Source: an archaeon | Lineage (GTDB): Archaea; B1Sed10-29; WALL01 | DNA length: 12,160 bases | Direction: 5' to 3' | Assembly (NCBI GenBank): GCA_030592525.1 | Contig: JAUVIW010000021.1 | Coordinates: forward strand, 1-12,160 | Shown: in pieces, positions 5,795 to 12,033 of the stretch | How the letters are laid out: each line of letters opens with the position of its first letter | Numbering within the stretch: the stretch's first letter is position 1 | Translations under genes and position numbers: made by a program | The notes under the pieces: generated by a model | What the model was told of the DNA's origin: nothing | Seen by the model: the letters and a program-made list of their open reading frames with translations, nothing else | Databases searched by the model: none

Positions 5795-6582
5795 TGGATG
5801 TTCACTGCTACCAGTATTTGATTGGCAAGGACGTCGGCCTTGAGAAGCTCGACGGCGTGCCTGGCCTGACGAAAGTCGACGGCGCCAAGGTGATGCAAGC
5901 GCAGTTCGGCAGTGTCACAGTGCTCGTGTTCGAGACCGGTGAGGTAAGGGCGTTCATCCGGAGCTCAGGCATCGAGAAGCTGAAGAACGCGCTTCCCGCG
6001 GCAGGCGTGAAAATCATGGGCCTGCTCCAGGCAATAAAGGCAAAGGGAGTGGAGTTCGACGAGAACGCCGTGCTCGCGGCAGGAAAGCCAATGGCCTTCG
6101 ACTACCTCGCGGTCAAGGGAGTGCGGCCGGAGCTCGAAGAGGTCGTGAACCTCGATGCGCTGCGCGAGCTCGTGTACGCCCCTTACAGCATCATGCCTGA
6201 GTTCCAGCTTGAGCGGAACGCGGTACAGGGCGGAGAGAACGAAGGCCGGAAGCTCGCCCAAGGCAAGCAGGACAAGGAAGAGCTCAACAGCGCGATTGTC
6301 AAGTACTTGCGTGACGAGAAGCTCGGCATAGGCAAAGTGGGCTCGAAGGCGGATGAGTCGGGGCAGTCACAGTACGAGATACAGGTGTTCACTGTGCACG
6401 AGAGCGCTTTCGCCGCAGGCATGCCTGTGGTGAACAAGGCCCTGTGCAACTTCATACGGGGCGTCGTTCGCGGCGCGTACGTGGCGTTCATGGAGCTCGA
6501 GAACATCGAGGTCAAGGAGTCGCACTGCTGGGGGCTCGGCGACACTTATTGCGAGTTTGAGATGAGAGTCACCCCAATGTAA
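5791..6582 (+). CDS. V4R (4-vinyl reductase) domain ligand-sensor protein
   Basis: This is a 263-residue protein. The C-terminal part (about residues 125-260) is a V4R domain, with GRKLA, ESAFAAGMP, a Cys in ALCNFIRGVVRGA, and SHCWGLGDTYCEF. V4R domains bind small hydrophobic ligands such as phenols in the MopR/DmpR regulators and tetrapyrrole-pathway intermediates in others. The zinc ligands of the MopR-type site appear preserved: Cys219, Glu243, Cys246 and Cys254, with the Glu-x2-Cys-x7-Cys spacing I recall for MopR (Glu178, Cys181, Cys189). The N-terminal 110 residues are not recognised; a segment with VTVLVFETGEVRAF followed by a helix looks like a small alpha/beta unit. The gene starts within the KaiC stop (ATGA), so the two proteins are probably made together and may interact. 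It ends in three consecutive in-frame TAA codons. A second in-frame ATG at 5794 is an alternative start. No DNA-binding domain is seen, so it is more likely a sensor or adaptor than a transcription factor. Confidence 0.85.
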   Translation: MMDVHCYQYLIGKDVGLEKLDGVPGLTKVDGAKVMQAQFGSVTVLVFETGEVRAFIRSSGIEKLKNALPAAGVKIMGLLQAIKAKGVEFDENAVLAAGKPMAFDYLAVKGVRPELEEVVNLDALRELVYAPYSIMPEFQLERNAVQGGENEGRKLAQGKQDKEELNSAIVKYLRDEKLGIGKVGSKADESGQSQYEIQVFTVHESAFAAGMPVVNKALCNFIRGVVRGAYVAFMELENIEVKESHCWGLGDTYCEFEMRVTPM

Positions 6583-6610
6583 TAATAATCCAAAGCTCTT
6601 TTTGGGTAGC

Positions 6611-8434
6611 ATGGCTGGGGATATGGGGGCGCAGCTGCAGGGTGTTTTCGACAGCGTGCCGGACGGCATTATCTGGGCGACCAAGCACGGCAAGATACTC
6701 AGGATGAACAAGGCAGTCACAAAGCTCTTCGGGTTCACGGAAAAGGACCTCGTGGGAAAAGAGTACAAGGCACTCAGTTTTCTCACGCCCAAGAACCTCG
6801 CTGTTGTAGCGAAGGCGCTCGTGGAAAACCATGTGGGAATCAGGCCCATGCGCTTCGAGATAGATGTGAAAACAAAGAATGGGCTCAAGCCAGTGGAGGT
6901 CTCCATCTCACCGTGGTTCGTGGACGGGAAGCACAAGGGCGGCGTGGGCGTGCTCAGGGACCTGACCGAGCGCAAGAAGGCAGAGCAGGCACTGCGCGAG
7001 AGCGAGGAAAAGTTTCGGCGCTTGTTCGAAGGCAGCAAGGACGGCATCTTCATTGCAGACGCGCGCACACACAAGCTGCTGGACTGTAACAAGGCGGCAG
7101 AAAAGCTGATAGGCATGCCAAAGAAGAGATTGCTTGGAATGGCTGCGGACCAGCTGCACCCTAAAGAAGACGTGAAGCGCACAATGGATGCGTTCAAAAA
7201 GCAGGCACAGGGCAGCGTGAAGGCAATCGAAACACTTGTTGTCACCAAATCCGGTGGAAAAGTGCCTGTGAACATCACTGCGTACCCAGTCACACTTAAT
7301 GGCCGTGACTGCCTGGTGGGGTCGTTCCGTGACACCACCGAGCGCAAGAAATCAGATGACGCGCTGCGCGAGAGCGAAGAAAAGTACCGTTCCCTCACAC
7401 TGAACAGCCCGGACATGACGATGCTGACCGCGCCTGACGGCACAATAACGTACATCAGCCCCCAGTCCAAAAAAATCCTGGGTTACGCGCCAAAAGAGCT
7501 TGAAGGCCAGGTCCTGCCGCCGATTTTTCACGAGGATGACGTGAAGAGAGTGCAGCAGGCCCTGATTGGCGCTATGAATGGCAAGGCAGTAGTCGATATG
7601 GAGTACCGCATCATTGGCAAGAAGGGGGGTGTCCACTGGGTGATGCACAACGCTGTCCCGATTAAAGAAAACGGCAGGGTGGCATTCATCCAAAGCAATG
7701 TGCGTGACATCACAGCGCGCATGAAGGCAGAGAAAGCGCTCGAGGAAGCGTACGGGAAGCTGAAGTCACTGGACGACCTGAAGACGGATTTTGTGCAGAC
7801 GGTTTCCCACGAGCTGAGGACGCCGATAACAAGCATGAAGCTCGCTGCCGAGCTGCTGGGAAGCGACCTCTCGCCAGAAGAAGAGGTCGAGGTCAAGCAG
7901 ATGGTGCTCAGGAACACCGAGAGGATTGACGGCGTGGTCAAGACCATTCTCAGCTTCAGCGTGATGGAAGCGGGGAAAGTGAAGTACAAGCACCAGGAAG
8001 TTGACATGAACTCGGTTGTGACACGGGCTGTGGAAGGCATGCGCAAGCGCGCCGAGGGCTCGGGCCTGAGCGTGCTGCTGGAGCTGGGCAAAGTTCCGCC
8101 TGTAAAGGGGGACAAGCTGTGGCTTGGCATTGTGATGGACAACCTGCTTGACAACGCGATAAAGTTCACGAAAGAGGGGAGCATCACGGTCACGGTGAAA
8201 AAGAAGGGGAAGCGCGTTGCCGTGAGTGTCCGTGACACCGGGATAGGCGTTAAGAAAAGCAGCCTCGGAAAAGCGTTCCACAAGTTCGTGAAGATGCACC
8301 CGCACGTTGAGGGCACGGGAGTGGGCCTGTGGACGTGCAAGCGGGTGGTTGAGGCGCACGGCGGCGAGATAAGGATAGGGAGTGGTGGCCTTGGCAAGGG
8401 AGCCACCATAAAGTTCTGGCTACCTGTGAAGTGA
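6611..8434 (+). CDS. PAS-PAS-PAS sensor histidine kinase
   Basis: This is a 607-residue soluble kinase with no signal peptide or membrane span. Three PAS domains lie in a row (about residues 8-122, 127-245 and 250-375). The second and third are each preceded by a near-identical linker (TERKKxxxALRESEEK), which suggests PAS duplication. A short coiled linker leads to the HisKA dimerisation domain with the phospho-accepting His400 in VSHELRTP. The HATPase_c domain follows, with the N box (DNLLDNAIKF), G1 box (DTGIG) and G2 box (GTGVGLWTCKRVVEAHGG). It should autophosphorylate on ATP in response to a cytosolic signal. No response regulator lies in this window. It follows the V4R gene by 28 bp, in a gap holding an AT-rich box (6580-6589, 26 nt before the ATG) and a T5 run (6599-6603), so it may have its own leaderless transcript as well as read-through from the KaiC operon. 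A TTG start at 6602 is possible but less likely. The 3' end overlaps the convergent hydrolase by 15 bp. Confidence 0.92.
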   Translation: MAGDMGAQLQGVFDSVPDGIIWATKHGKILRMNKAVTKLFGFTEKDLVGKEYKALSFLTPKNLAVVAKALVENHVGIRPMRFEIDVKTKNGLKPVEVSISPWFVDGKHKGGVGVLRDLTERKKAEQALRESEEKFRRLFEGSKDGIFIADARTHKLLDCNKAAEKLIGMPKKRLLGMAADQLHPKEDVKRTMDAFKKQAQGSVKAIETLVVTKSGGKVPVNITAYPVTLNGRDCLVGSFRDTTERKKSDDALRESEEKYRSLTLNSPDMTMLTAPDGTITYISPQSKKILGYAPKELEGQVLPPIFHEDDVKRVQQALIGAMNGKAVVDMEYRIIGKKGGVHWVMHNAVPIKENGRVAFIQSNVRDITARMKAEKALEEAYGKLKSLDDLKTDFVQTVSHELRTPITSMKLAAELLGSDLSPEEEVEVKQMVLRNTERIDGVVKTILSFSVMEAGKVKYKHQEVDMNSVVTRAVEGMRKRAEGSGLSVLLELGKVPPVKGDKLWLGIVMDNLLDNAIKFTKEGSITVTVKKKGKRVAVSVRDTGIGVKKSSLGKAFHKFVKMHPHVEGTGVGLWTCKRVVEAHGGEIRIGSGGLGKGATIKFWLPVK

Positions 8435-8983
8435 CGGGCCGTGGCCGGGCAGGAGTACTTTGTACTCAAGGGCCTCCAGCAGCGCGAGTGACTTTTGCAT
8501 CGCCTCCTCAGAGCCGCCCGGGCAATCCATGCGGCCGATGCCCTCGGCGAAAATGGTGTCGCCGCTGATGAGTATTTTGTCTTTGAGGAGGCAGCAGGAG
8601 CCCTCGGTGTGGCCAGGTGTGTGGATGACGCGCCAGCCGCGGAACTCATTGCCCAATGGCTCAACAGCCTGGGGCTCGAGCCTGGTGTTAAACATGGGTG
8701 CAACGCAGTGGGCGTCTGCACAGCGGATGTGCCCGTCGTCCGGCGGGTGCGCGTACACAGGGATTTTGAACAGGTGGTTGCCGCCTACGTGGTCGTAATG
8801 GCAGTGCGTGTTTACTATTGCAGTGGGCTCCACCTCAAGCTCGCGGAGGGCGTTGATTAGCTTCTCCGGGTTTTGGCCAGTGCCCGTGTCCACGATGAAC
8901 GGGTCTGGTCCTGTGATAATTATGGTGTTGGAGTCATAGCCCTCGCCCGAGAGGAAGTAGACTGAGCCGGATATCTTCTGCAT
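8420..8983 (-). CDS. Metallo-beta-lactamase-fold hydrolase (glyoxalase II-like)
   Basis: This is a 187-residue MBL-superfamily hydrolase with the full metal-binding set: THCHYDH (His60, His62, Asp64, His65), HTPGHTEG (His125), SGDTIF (Asp142) and LPGHGP (His181). All seven ligands of a dinuclear zinc/iron site are present. Small archaeal members of this type resemble the catalytic domain of glyoxalase II (hydroxyacylglutathione hydrolase) and hydrolyse thioesters or related bonds; the natural substrate cannot be read from the sequence. Start 8983 (MQKISGSVYF) is chosen over an upstream in-frame start at 9043. The longer form adds 20 residues not typical of the family, and a TATA box (9006-9012) sits 26 nt before 8983, which suggests a leaderless mRNA. 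The gene is convergent with, and overlaps, the histidine kinase, and is divergent from RPA. There is no evident functional link with either neighbour. Confidence 0.9.
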   Translation of the reverse strand: MQKISGSVYFLSGEGYDSNTIIITGPDPFIVDTGTGQNPEKLINALRELEVEPTAIVNTHCHYDHVGGNHLFKIPVYAHPPDDGHIRCADAHCVAPMFNTRLEPQAVEPLGNEFRGWRVIHTPGHTEGSCCLLKDKILISGDTIFAEGIGRMDCPGGSEEAMQKSLALLEALEYKVLLPGHGPSLHR

Positions 8984-9005
8984 AAGGCAAGCGACGCAAG
9001 AGGGG

Positions 9006-9012
9006 AATATAA
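9006..9012 (-). promoter_or_regulatory. TATA box for the MBL-fold hydrolase
   Basis: On the minus strand the box reads TTATATT and is centred 26 nt before the ATG at 8983, the spacing expected for a leaderless archaeal transcript. It supports the shorter start. Confidence 0.6.
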
Positions 9013-9058
9013 GGCTCGCGGCGCATAATAGTGTCCTCGGCAAGGCGTATTGTTGGGC

Positions 9059-9066
9059 TTATAAAT
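9059..9066 (+). promoter_or_regulatory. TATA box for the RPA-radA operon
   Basis: TTATAAAT is close to the archaeal consensus, with GGGC just upstream. Its centre is 27-28 nt before the ATG at 9091, which suggests that RPA mRNA starts at or next to the A of ATG. Confidence 0.65.
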
Positions 9067-9090
9067 AGATTCTAGGGGTTAGTGAGTACT

Positions 9091-10365
9091 ATGGTTTCAG
9101 AGGTGTTGGACAATGCAGAGGACATTATCAAGAAGATAATGGCCTCAGGAAAGGTGGAGGAGCCCGAGCTCCATACACAAATAAAGGACAAGCAGGAGGA
9201 ATACGGGGGCCTGCTGACAGAGGCTGGTGCAGCCTATTCTGTTGCAAAGGACATGGGAATTGACCTGGGCATCAAGGAGGACGAGCGGGTCGCGATGCCG
9301 ATAGCGGATATCAAGCCTGATTTGGAGGGCGTTGATATTGTGGGCACTGTGACGCAGGTGTTCCCGGTCAGGGAGTGGAAAAAGGAAACGCGCTCAGGGA
9401 AAGTCGGCAACATCATAGTCAGGGACAAGTCCGGAGAAATCCGCGTGGCGCTGTGGAACAATGACTGCGACCTCATCGAGAACGGCGCGCTCCAGAGGGG
9501 CACGCAGGTCACGGTGCAGAACGCCTCATCAAGGCAGAGGAACGACATCACCGAGCTCAGCATCGGCGGGCGCGGCAGGGTAATCATCAAGCCCGGAGTG
9601 GCTGAGGACAGCACGATAATGCTCGAGGCAATAGAGGAGGGGATGAACGATGTCAGCGCCTATGCGCGAATAGTGCGCGTGTTCCCCATCACAGAGTTCG
9701 AGCGCGAGAACGGGAAGGGGAGAGTGGCTGCAATGATAGTCACGGACGGCACAGAGCGAAGGCTCGCGCTGTGGGACGATAACACCAAGTGGGCGACGAG
9801 GGCGCATGACGGAGACGTTATCAAGGTGGAAGGCGCGTATGTCAAAAAGAATCGTGATAACTTGGAGCTCAACCTCGGGTGGAGGGGGCGGCTCATACTC
9901 AACCCGGAGAGTGCTCCGGAGCTTCCGGACACAAGGCCCAAGAGCGAGCGCGTGTCCATCCGCGAGCTGAAGGCAGGGGATACATACAAGGAGCTCAGGG
10001 CAACTGTTGTGAGGGTTTTCCCGCCCACGGAATTCGAGGTGTGCAGCAAGTGCGGAGCGAAAGCGTCGGGAACGCACTGCGATGCGCCAACAAAAATGAC
10101 ACTGATACTGAACGCGGAGATTGATGACGGCACAGACATCATCAGGGCCACGTTCTTCAGGGACCTCGCCGAGAGATTCATCGGAGCCACGGGCGAGGAA
10201 TACGACGCCTCCAAGTTCAAGGAAGAGGAGTTCACGGGCAAGGAAATGCTGTTCCGTGGGCAGGCCAAGGAGAACGAGGCGTACGGCAGGAAAGAGTTCG
10301 TGGTACGCGATTTCGCGGACGTGAACGTCGAAAAAGAGATTGAAATGCTTAAAACGGTGAACTGA
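9091..10365 (+). CDS. Replication protein A, multi-OB-fold single-stranded DNA-binding protein
   Basis: This is a 424-residue archaeal RPA that coats single-stranded DNA during replication, repair and recombination. An N-terminal helical segment (about residues 5-60, with EEYGGLLTEAGAAYSVAKDMGI) is typical of euryarchaeal-type RPA large subunits. Three OB folds follow at about 78-165, 187-270 and 297-412. Each begins with a related strand (TVTQVFPVREW, ARIVRVFPITEF, ATVVRVFPPTEF), so the folds arose by internal duplication. OB1 and OB2 contain the DNA-contacting ALWNNDC / ALWDDN motif. OB3 carries a short zinc-ribbon-like insert CSKCGAKASGTHC (Cys318, Cys321, His329, Cys330) that is more compact than the usual archaeal RPA zinc finger. 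ATG 9091 is preferred over GTG 9082 because the TATA box places the transcript start near 9090. The stop codon is separated by one base from radA, forming an operon of two functionally linked genes. Confidence 0.92.
   Translation: MVSEVLDNAEDIIKKIMASGKVEEPELHTQIKDKQEEYGGLLTEAGAAYSVAKDMGIDLGIKEDERVAMPIADIKPDLEGVDIVGTVTQVFPVREWKKETRSGKVGNIIVRDKSGEIRVALWNNDCDLIENGALQRGTQVTVQNASSRQRNDITELSIGGRGRVIIKPGVAEDSTIMLEAIEEGMNDVSAYARIVRVFPITEFERENGKGRVAAMIVTDGTERRLALWDDNTKWATRAHDGDVIKVEGAYVKKNRDNLELNLGWRGRLILNPESAPELPDTRPKSERVSIRELKAGDTYKELRATVVRVFPPTEFEVCSKCGAKASGTHCDAPTKMTLILNAEIDDGTDIIRATFFRDLAERFIGATGEEYDASKFKEEEFTGKEMLFRGQAKENEAYGRKEFVVRDFADVNVEKEIEMLKTVN
10356..10360 (+). promoter_or_regulatory. Ribosome-binding site GGTGA for radA, inside the RPA gene
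   Basis: GGTGA lies 6 nt before the radA ATG and overlaps the last codons of RPA, which indicates coupled expression and fixes the radA start. Confidence 0.7.
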
Positions 10366-10366
10366 A

Positions 10367-11410
10367 ATGGCTGAAAAAGAAATTGCTGAAACGGAAATGG
10401 TTGAAGAAAAGCCGGCTGAAAAGGAAATAGTCGAAAAAAAGCCAGCTGAAAAGAAAATTGTTGAAAAGGCCGAAAAGGAACTGGCTTTAGAGGATCTCCC
10501 CGGCGTCGGTACCGCGACATCGGACAAGCTCAGCGAGTCCGGGTACAAGACAGTGGAGAGCATCGCTGTAGCCGCGGTCGGAGAGCTCATGGACGCGACA
10601 GGGATGACAGAGAGCTCATGCAAGAAGCTGATTATGGCTGCAAGCGACAACATGGACATGGGCTTCGAAACCGCAGCAAAGCTCATGGAGAGGAAGAGCA
10701 CCATCGGAAAAATCACGACTGGCTCAGAGGAGCTGGACAAGCTTTTCGACGGCGGCATCGAGACCCAAAGCATCACCGAGTTCTATGGGCGGTACGGCTC
10801 AGGAAAATCACAGATTGTGTTCCAGCTATGCGCCAATGTGCAATTGCCTGTGGAGCAGGGGGGCATGGACGGCGCCGCACTGTTCATTGACACAGAAAAC
10901 ACGTTCAGGCCAACGCGTGTGCAGCAGATGGCCGACCACCTGGGGCTGGACAAGGACAAAATGCTCGAAAAGATATTCGTCGCAAGGGCGTTCAATTCTG
11001 ACCACCAGATGCTTTTGGCGGACAAGGCTTCGGACATGATTAAGGAGAACAACATCAAGCTCGTTATAGTCGACTCGTTGACATCGCTGTTCAGGTCAGA
11101 GTACGCCGGCCGAGGGACTCTTGCCGGAAGGCAGCAGAAGCTCAACAGGCACATGCACACACTGCAGCGATTGGCTGACCTGAACAACCTGTGCGTAGTG
11201 GTCACGAACCAGGTCATGGCGAATCCGGGGCTGCTGTTCGGGGACCCCACCACACCGATTGGCGGGCACATTGTTGGGCACCAGAGCACTTTCCGCATCT
11301 ACCTGCGCAAGAGCAAGGGTGAGAAAAGGATTGCGAGGATGATTGACTCGCCATGCCTCCCTGACTCCGAATGCGTGTTTAGCGTGACCGAAAACGGCAT
11401 TGTGGACTAG
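10367..11410 (+). CDS. radA: DNA repair and recombination protein RadA
   Basis: This is the archaeal RecA/Rad51 recombinase, 347 residues, which forms filaments on single-stranded DNA and drives strand exchange. An N-terminal helix-hairpin-helix DNA-binding domain (LEDLPGVGTATSDKL, about residues 40-95) leads to the polymerisation motif FETA (100-103). The ATPase core has Walker A GRYGSGKS (141-148, Lys147), a glutamate in DTEN (Glu177), and Walker B LVIVDS (Asp236). The L1/L2 DNA-binding loops and the C-terminal core (TNQVMANPG, FGDPTTPIGGHI, STFRIYLRKSKGEKR) are well conserved. Family members usually read GEFGSGKT/S at Walker A; the Glu-Phe to Arg-Tyr change here is mild. The unusual part is residues 1-38, a Lys/Glu-rich extension made of imperfect 10-residue repeats (EKPAEKEIVE, KKPAEKKIVE) placed before the helix-hairpin-helix domain. 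The gene is translated from a GGTGA site inside RPA, so filament former and ssDNA coater are co-expressed. Confidence 0.97.
   Translation: MAEKEIAETEMVEEKPAEKEIVEKKPAEKKIVEKAEKELALEDLPGVGTATSDKLSESGYKTVESIAVAAVGELMDATGMTESSCKKLIMAASDNMDMGFETAAKLMERKSTIGKITTGSEELDKLFDGGIETQSITEFYGRYGSGKSQIVFQLCANVQLPVEQGGMDGAALFIDTENTFRPTRVQQMADHLGLDKDKMLEKIFVARAFNSDHQMLLADKASDMIKENNIKLVIVDSLTSLFRSEYAGRGTLAGRQQKLNRHMHTLQRLADLNNLCVVVTNQVMANPGLLFGDPTTPIGGHIVGHQSTFRIYLRKSKGEKRIARMIDSPCLPDSECVFSVTENGIVD
10403..10477 (+). repeat. Imperfect 30-bp tandem repeats encoding a charged RadA extension
   Basis: Two and a half copies of a 30-nt unit encode (E/K)KPAEK(E/K)IVE in residues 14-37 of RadA. The stretch is A-rich compared with the surrounding GC-rich coding sequence and low in complexity, consistent with slippage expansion. 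Confidence 0.7.
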
Positions 11411-11418
11411 CGCAAGGG

Positions 11419-11428
11419 TTATAAATAC
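11419..11428 (+). promoter_or_regulatory. TATA box for lemA-htpX
   Basis: TTATAAATAC lies 8 nt past the radA stop. Transcription starting about 26 nt downstream would begin near 11450, just at the ribosome-binding site, leaving a leader of about 14 nt. Confidence 0.6.
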
Positions 11429-11450
11429 AGGGCGATTAAGCCAATCCAAA

Positions 11451-11458
11451 GGAGTGGT
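11451..11458 (+). promoter_or_regulatory. Ribosome-binding site GGAGTGGT for lemA
   Basis: GGAG followed by TGGT lies 5 nt before the ATG at 11464 and is among the strongest Shine-Dalgarno matches in the window. Confidence 0.65.
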
Positions 11459-11463
11459 AACCT

Positions 11464-12033
11464 ATGATTGAACTGATTATGCTTGCAGTAATCGCGATTG
11501 TTGGCCTCACTGTCTTCGGTGGCATCATCGCGCTAATCCTGATGTACAACAACTTCATCGGAATGAAGAACAGGATTGACAACGCGTGGGCACAGATAGA
11601 CGTGCAGACCAAGAAGCGGTACGACCTCATCCCGAACCTCGTTGAAACCATTAAGGGCTACGCCAAGCACGAAAAAAGCGTGTTTGAGAACGTGACCAAG
11701 GCACGCAGCGCGGCAATGGGCGCCCAGAACATGGCTGACAAGGCCAAGTCCGAAAACATGCTGACGAACACCTTGAAATCCTTGTTCGCTGTCGCGGAAA
11801 ACTACCCTGACCTGAAAGCAAACCAAAACTTCCTCATGCTGCAGGAAGAATTGTCGGGCATTGAAAGTAAGATTGCTTACGCAAGGCAGTTCTACAACGA
11901 CACTGTGATGCGGTTCAACCAGGCAACCGAGATGTTCCCAAGCAACATCGTTGCCGGCATCTTCGGGTTCAAGGCACGCGAATACTTCCAGGCCGCTGAA
12001 GCCGAGCGAAAGGCCGTTAAAGTGAAGTTCTGA
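11464..12033 (+). CDS. lemA: LemA family membrane protein
   Basis: This is a 189-residue LemA protein. One N-terminal transmembrane helix (about residues 5-28) is followed by the family signature YNNFIGMKNRIDNAWAQIDVQ and KRYDLIPNLVETIKGYAKHE, then a long helical bundle including LSGIESKIAYARQFYNDTVMRFNQATEMFPSNIVAGIFGF and a final REYFQA segment. The predicted topology is a short outside N-terminus with one membrane pass and the helical domain on the other face. Its biochemical role is not settled. The gene is widely found next to the membrane protease gene htpX, as here, suggesting a shared role in membrane protein or envelope quality control. It has its own TATA box and a strong ribosome-binding site, and its TGA stop shares one base with the htpX ATG. 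Confidence 0.95.
   Translation: MIELIMLAVIAIVGLTVFGGIIALILMYNNFIGMKNRIDNAWAQIDVQTKKRYDLIPNLVETIKGYAKHEKSVFENVTKARSAAMGAQNMADKAKSENMLTNTLKSLFAVAENYPDLKANQNFLMLQEELSGIESKIAYARQFYNDTVMRFNQATEMFPSNIVAGIFGFKAREYFQAAEAERKAVKVKF

Noticed and set aside
7528..8721. 397-codon minus-strand open frame across the kinase and hydrolase
   Set aside because: It conflicts with two well-supported genes, has low-complexity Ser/Thr/Pro composition and no recognisable domain.
10403..10477. Tandem repeat considered as a CRISPR-like array
   Set aside because: There are no spacers, the unit is contiguous and in frame within RadA, and only about two and a half imperfect copies are present.
9529..10776. 415-codon minus-strand open frame under RPA and radA
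   Set aside because: It is antisense to two unambiguous genes; its repetitive FSAGFFSTISFSAG segment is only the complement of the Lys/Glu repeat of RadA.
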